The notes under the pieces were generated by a model. It was not told the DNA's origin. It did not search any database and saw nothing but the letters and a program-made list of their open reading frames with translations. A stretch of 64,000 bases of DNA. It comes from Hominenteromicrobium mulieris. Its GTDB lineage: Bacteria > Bacillota > Clostridia > Oscillospirales > Acutalibacteraceae. Shown here in pieces: positions 61,124-64,000 of the stretch (position 1 is the stretch's first letter; the number at the start of each line of letters is the position of its first letter). The stretch is taken from assembly GCA_021029595.1 (NCBI GenBank), contig JAJJOY010000003.1:533691-597690 (forward strand), given 5' to 3'. The position numbers and the translations under genes are program-made.

Positions 61124-61125
61124 AC

Positions 61126-62061
61126 TCAGCCCTCCAATTTCACGCGCGGATCAATGAGACCATACGCAATATCGACTACGAGGTTCGCAATAATAAGGAA
61201 CGCGCCGTAGAAAACCGTGGTGCCGCAGATCATGGTGTAATCGAGACCCTGAATGCTCTGCACGAAATACTTGCCGAGGCCCGGGATACCGAAAACGCTT
61301 TCTACGACGAAGCCGCCGGTGAGGATGCCTGCCGTGATCGGGCCGAGGACCGTGACGACCGGCATGATGGCGTTGCGCATTGCATGCTTAAAGATGATGC
61401 CGCTCTGGGAAAGGCCTTTTGCCTTAGCGGTCTTGATGTAATCCTGACCGAGAACGTCCAGCATGCTGGTACGCATCAGACGGGAGATCGTCGCGAGAGA
61501 ACCGAAGCCGAGTGCGACAACCGGGAGAATGTGGCTGTTGAAGCCTTCCCAGCCGGTAATAGCGAAAATACGCATGCCCGTTGCCATATACAGCTTGAGG
61601 CCGAGGAAATACTGCAAAACAGAGGCCACAACGAACGACGGAACGGAAACACCGAGCAGTGCAATAATCATGGCAACTGTGTCGGCTGCCTTGCCGCGCT
61701 TAATGGCTGCGAGTGTGCCGAGGAGTACGCCGCCGATGAAGGCGAAGCAAATGGAACGGATACCGACGTCAAACGAAATGGCAAATGCTTCGGTGATCAT
61801 CAATGTGACCGCACGGTTATAGGTAAGGGAAACGCCAAGGTCGCCCTGCACAACATTACCGATATAAATGAAGAACTGCTGCCATACGGGCTTATCAAGA
61901 CCGTATTTCGCATAAAGCGCTTCCATCTGTGCCGCGGGAAGCTGCTTTTCACCGGTGAACGGGTCGCCCGGAAGAAGCTGCATCATGAAGAATGTGATCG
62001 CGACCAACAGGAACAGGGTAACAATGGAATAGCCCACGCGCTTTAAGATGTACTTAGTCAT
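61126..62061 (-). CDS. oppB: Oligopeptide ABC transporter permease OppB
   Basis: The start at 62061 (MTKYILKRVGYSIVTLFLLV) follows GAGAGGTGG; the longer open frame upstream is intergenic RNA. The 311-residue permease has six predicted helices, LLPGDPFTGEKQLPA after helix one, and the EAA loop DYIKTAKAKGLSQSGIIFKH. GPITAGILTGGFVVESVFGI is typical of peptide/nickel permeases. The gap to oppA (62062-62485) holds hairpins. Confidence 0.94.
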   Translation of the reverse strand: MTKYILKRVGYSIVTLFLLVAITFFMMQLLPGDPFTGEKQLPAAQMEALYAKYGLDKPVWQQFFIYIGNVVQGDLGVSLTYNRAVTLMITEAFAISFDVGIRSICFAFIGGVLLGTLAAIKRGKAADTVAMIIALLGVSVPSFVVASVLQYFLGLKLYMATGMRIFAITGWEGFNSHILPVVALGFGSLATISRLMRTSMLDVLGQDYIKTAKAKGLSQSGIIFKHAMRNAIMPVVTVLGPITAGILTGGFVVESVFGIPGLGKYFVQSIQGLDYTMICGTTVFYGAFLIIANLVVDIAYGLIDPRVKLEG

Positions 62062-62109
62062 GTGCAATCCACCTCTCTTTGATAGTTTAATAGAATGATT
62101 AAAGGTTAT

Positions 62110-62169
62110 GCGGACAAAGCCGCCGACGTTTTTGGGAACGATGCCGCCAAAGCGTCCGCGGCCTTGTCC
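62110..62169 (-). repeat. Long imperfect hairpin in the oppA-oppB gap
   Basis: CGGACAAAGCCGC (62110-62122) and GCGGCCTTGTCCG (62157-62169) pair with one mismatch, with an additional GACG/CGTC inner pairing. It lies 49 nt upstream of oppB on the transcript. No T-run follows, so it may act as an RNA processing or stability structure rather than a full terminator. Confidence 0.5.
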
Positions 62170-62329
62170 GATAAACGACAATATGACAATATAACAAAAA
62201 ATGTGCGCAAAAGCTCGGAAATTATTCTGCCGCCTTTGGCACATCAATTTTGTGAACTTAGCGAATGCAGCTTGTATTGCCGTTCGCGGAAATCCCCAAA
62301 ATTTCGGGGAAACAAGGCTTTACTCACCC

Positions 62330-62362
62330 AACACAGTGATGCGTATATCACCTAAAAGTGTT
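62330..62362 (-). repeat. Second hairpin in the oppA-oppB gap
   Basis: AACAC (62330-62334) pairs with GTGTT (62358-62362), and GTGAT (62336-62340) with ATCAC (62347-62351). A third, GC-rich pairing nearer oppA (about 62398-62430, GCGGCGCA with TGCACCGC) is also possible. The 424-bp gap 62062-62485 contains no gene that I can support. Confidence 0.4.
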
Positions 62363-62485
62363 GAAGTAAAAGATTAAAAGAATAAATACAGTTCGGTGCG
62401 GCGCACCCTTTTAAGATGCACCGCAAGCCGTAACCGTATTTGAATTTCTTTTAAGTATCCGGGTCAGCGCCCGTAAGGTTTTCGA

Positions 62486-64000
62486 TTAGGAAAGCTTTAC
62501 GTAAACAGCGTTGATATCCTGGAACGTAGATCTGTGCATACCGCCCTTGATCTTATCGGAGCAAGCATAGGACGGAGCTCTCCAGAAGGACGGGCCGATC
62601 GGGAGCTGATCCGCAATGATCTGCTCGCACTCGATGAAGTAAGACTCACGCTTTTCAAGGTCTGTCTCCTTGGCTGCGAGGTCGATGAGCTCATCGTATC
62701 TCTCGTTGGAGAAGCCGGTCTGGTTGTTGCCGCCATCGGTGACCCACATGTCAAGGAAGGTGTTCGGGTCGTTGTAGTCCGGGCCCCAACCGGTGATGGA
62801 CATGACATAGTTGCCGGTCTTACGGTTCTGAGAACCCTGCTTGGTGATCATGGAGTTAACGGCAACCTCGATGCCGAGAACCTGTCTCCACTGCTCCTGA
62901 TAGAAGGAAGCTTCTGCAATAGACGTCGGGGAGTCGCCGCAGTCGATGGAGAGGTGAGCGGAGAGATCATCTACCGTGCAGCCGAGCTCGGAGAGAGCCG
63001 TTGCAAGGTATTCCTTAGCTTTTTCCTGGTCACGGGACGGCGCATACAGCTCGCCGACCTTACCTGCAAAGGGGGTGCCGTCAGCAGCGGAAACACCGGG
63101 CGCCGTGAAGGAAGTCATCGGCTCGTTATCGTTCTGCCAAACCGTATCAATTTCCTTCTGCGCGTCAATTGCATTGAACAGTGCACGACGGAGATTTACA
63201 TTGGAGAGATACTGGTCATTGTTGTTGAAGTAAATGTAGAATGCGGTACCATCCGTATAAGACTGAATCGTAGCACCTGCTGCTGTAGCCTGCTTGATGA
63301 GTTCGCCGGTGCCGAGACCGACCATATCCAGGTCGCCTGCGAGGAAGGAGGAGAGAGCTGCGTTGGCATCGGTGATGATCTTCCAATCGATCTCTTCAAC
63401 TTCTACGTCTGCTGCGCCGTGCCATGCATCGTTTTTCTGCATAACGATCTTATCGTTGTGGCTCCACTCAGTAAGAGCGAACGGGCCGTTCGTGCAGAAG
63501 TACTGCGCTTCGGTGGAGTAGAGGTCTGCGCCTACAGCCTCATAGAATCTCTGGTTGATCGGAGCAAGGGTGCCGAAGGAGAACAGGAACAGTGCGTACG
63601 GAGTCGGCTGCTCCATGGTAACCTCAAGGGTATAATCATCGACAACCTTTACACCAACTTCGTCCCAAGTAACTTCACCGTTGAAGTACTTTTCAGCGTT
63701 CTTGATGAAGTAGAGGAAGTAAGCGTAATCAGAAGCAACATCCGGGTTCAAAGCCTGACTCCAAGCAAACTCGAAGTCCTTCGCCGTAACCGGGTCGCCG
63801 TTTGTCCAAACGCCGTCCTTACGGAGGTGGAAGGTGTAGGTGAGGGTATCCTCATCGTAGTCCCAGCTCTCAGCTGCGCCCGGAACTGTGTTGTCGTCAT
63901 CGTCGAGGGTGACGAGGTTCTCATACATGTGCTTGAACAAGGAGAACTCGATGGCATATGTGGAGGTCAGGGTGTTCAGGCCTGTCGGCTCCATACCTGC
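62486..64000 (-). CDS. oppA: Oligopeptide-binding protein OppA (5' end outside the window)
   Basis: This SBP_bac_5 family solute-binding protein is open to the window edge; the codons before the internal ATG at 63994 continue in frame (Ala-Gly), so the true start and lipoprotein signal are missing. The visible 504 residues contain MYENLVTLDDDDNTVPGAAE, the signature YTFHLRKDGVWTNGDPVTAK and DFEFAWSQALNP, and the C-terminal YNDPNTFLDMW with QLPIGPSFWR. It should capture peptides outside the membrane and deliver them to OppBCDF. The long gap with hairpins to oppB suggests higher expression of oppA than of the rest. Confidence 0.93.
   Translation of the reverse strand, partial: AGMEPTGLNTLTSTYAIEFSLFKHMYENLVTLDDDDNTVPGAAESWDYDEDTLTYTFHLRKDGVWTNGDPVTAKDFEFAWSQALNPDVASDYAYFLYFIKNAEKYFNGEVTWDEVGVKVVDDYTLEVTMEQPTPYALFLFSFGTLAPINQRFYEAVGADLYSTEAQYFCTNGPFALTEWSHNDKIVMQKNDAWHGAADVEVEEIDWKIITDANAALSSFLAGDLDMVGLGTGELIKQATAAGATIQSYTDGTAFYIYFNNNDQYLSNVNLRRALFNAIDAQKEIDTVWQNDNEPMTSFTAPGVSAADGTPFAGKVGELYAPSRDQEKAKEYLATALSELGCTVDDLSAHLSIDCGDSPTSIAEASFYQEQWRQVLGIEVAVNSMITKQGSQNRKTGNYVMSITGWGPDYNDPNTFLDMWVTDGGNNQTGFSNERYDELIDLAAKETDLEKRESYFIECEQIIADQLPIGPSFWRAPSYACSDKIKGGMHRSTFQDINAVYVKLS

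Overview
The window comes from a Gram-positive bacterium of class Clostridia, most likely an Oscillospirales (Ruminococcaceae-like) gut or rumen species. The evidence is the S10-spc-alpha ribosomal protein order with adk, map, a KOW-domain gene, infA and rpmJ inside it; the nusA-ylxR-ylxQ-infB cluster; strong SigA-type promoters with 17-bp spacers; AGGAGG-type ribosome binding sites; a DinR-type LexA box at recA; and a domain-permuted GH3 beta-glucosidase of the kind known from Ruminococcus and Butyrivibrio. Base composition is GC-rich (mid-50s percent by eye), apart from one AT-rich islet near 15.3-15.9 kb and an AT-rich gap near 51.1-51.7 kb. Nearly everything lies on the minus strand.

Layout. 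0-0.2 kb: the end of an insertion sequence that has cut off the 3' end of rimO. 0.2-6.7 kb: truncated rimO, a small membrane-anchored protein, recX-recA with an SOS box, a phosphohexomutase and a YfcE-type phosphoesterase. 6.77-7.74 kb (+): three consecutive small uncharacterised genes, the best candidate here for an undescribed system. 7.7-13.5 kb: proA-proB, an RNase Z-like MBL hydrolase, pnp and rpsO. 13.9-15.9 kb: a DegV protein, a hypothetical gene and an AT-rich secreted orphan. 15.9-26.2 kb: the translation/transcription operon rimP-nusA-ylxR-ylxQ-infB-(M20 peptidase)-rbfA-nrnA-(SagB-like oxidoreductase)-truB-ribF, read leftwards from one promoter at 26.17 kb. 26.4-31.4 kb: a Gld-like ABC exporter with an auxiliary protein and a DUF4340 protein. 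31.65-32.7 kb: rpe and a small membrane protein. 32.8-48.7 kb: the uninterrupted r-protein superoperon from rpsJ to rplQ, with a long leader carrying a terminator-like hairpin. 48.8-51.1 kb: a small anchored protein and a G5/3D-domain cell-wall protein with a structured leader. 51.7-57.1 kb: SGNH esterase, M28 peptidase and the permuted GH3 enzyme. 57.2-58.0 kb (+): a zinc-dependent phospholipase C-like protein. 58.2-64 kb: an oligopeptide ABC transporter, oppA-B-C-D-F, with oppA running off the window.

How it fits together. Most of the window is core information processing (ribosome assembly, initiation, RNA decay, recombination) under a few strong promoters, with intrinsic terminators between units. 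The accessory parts form a scavenging and cell-surface layer: peptide import, cytosolic peptidases, glycoside and ester hydrolysis, an uncharacterised exporter and a cell-wall remodelling protein. No tRNA, rRNA or CRISPR array was seen.
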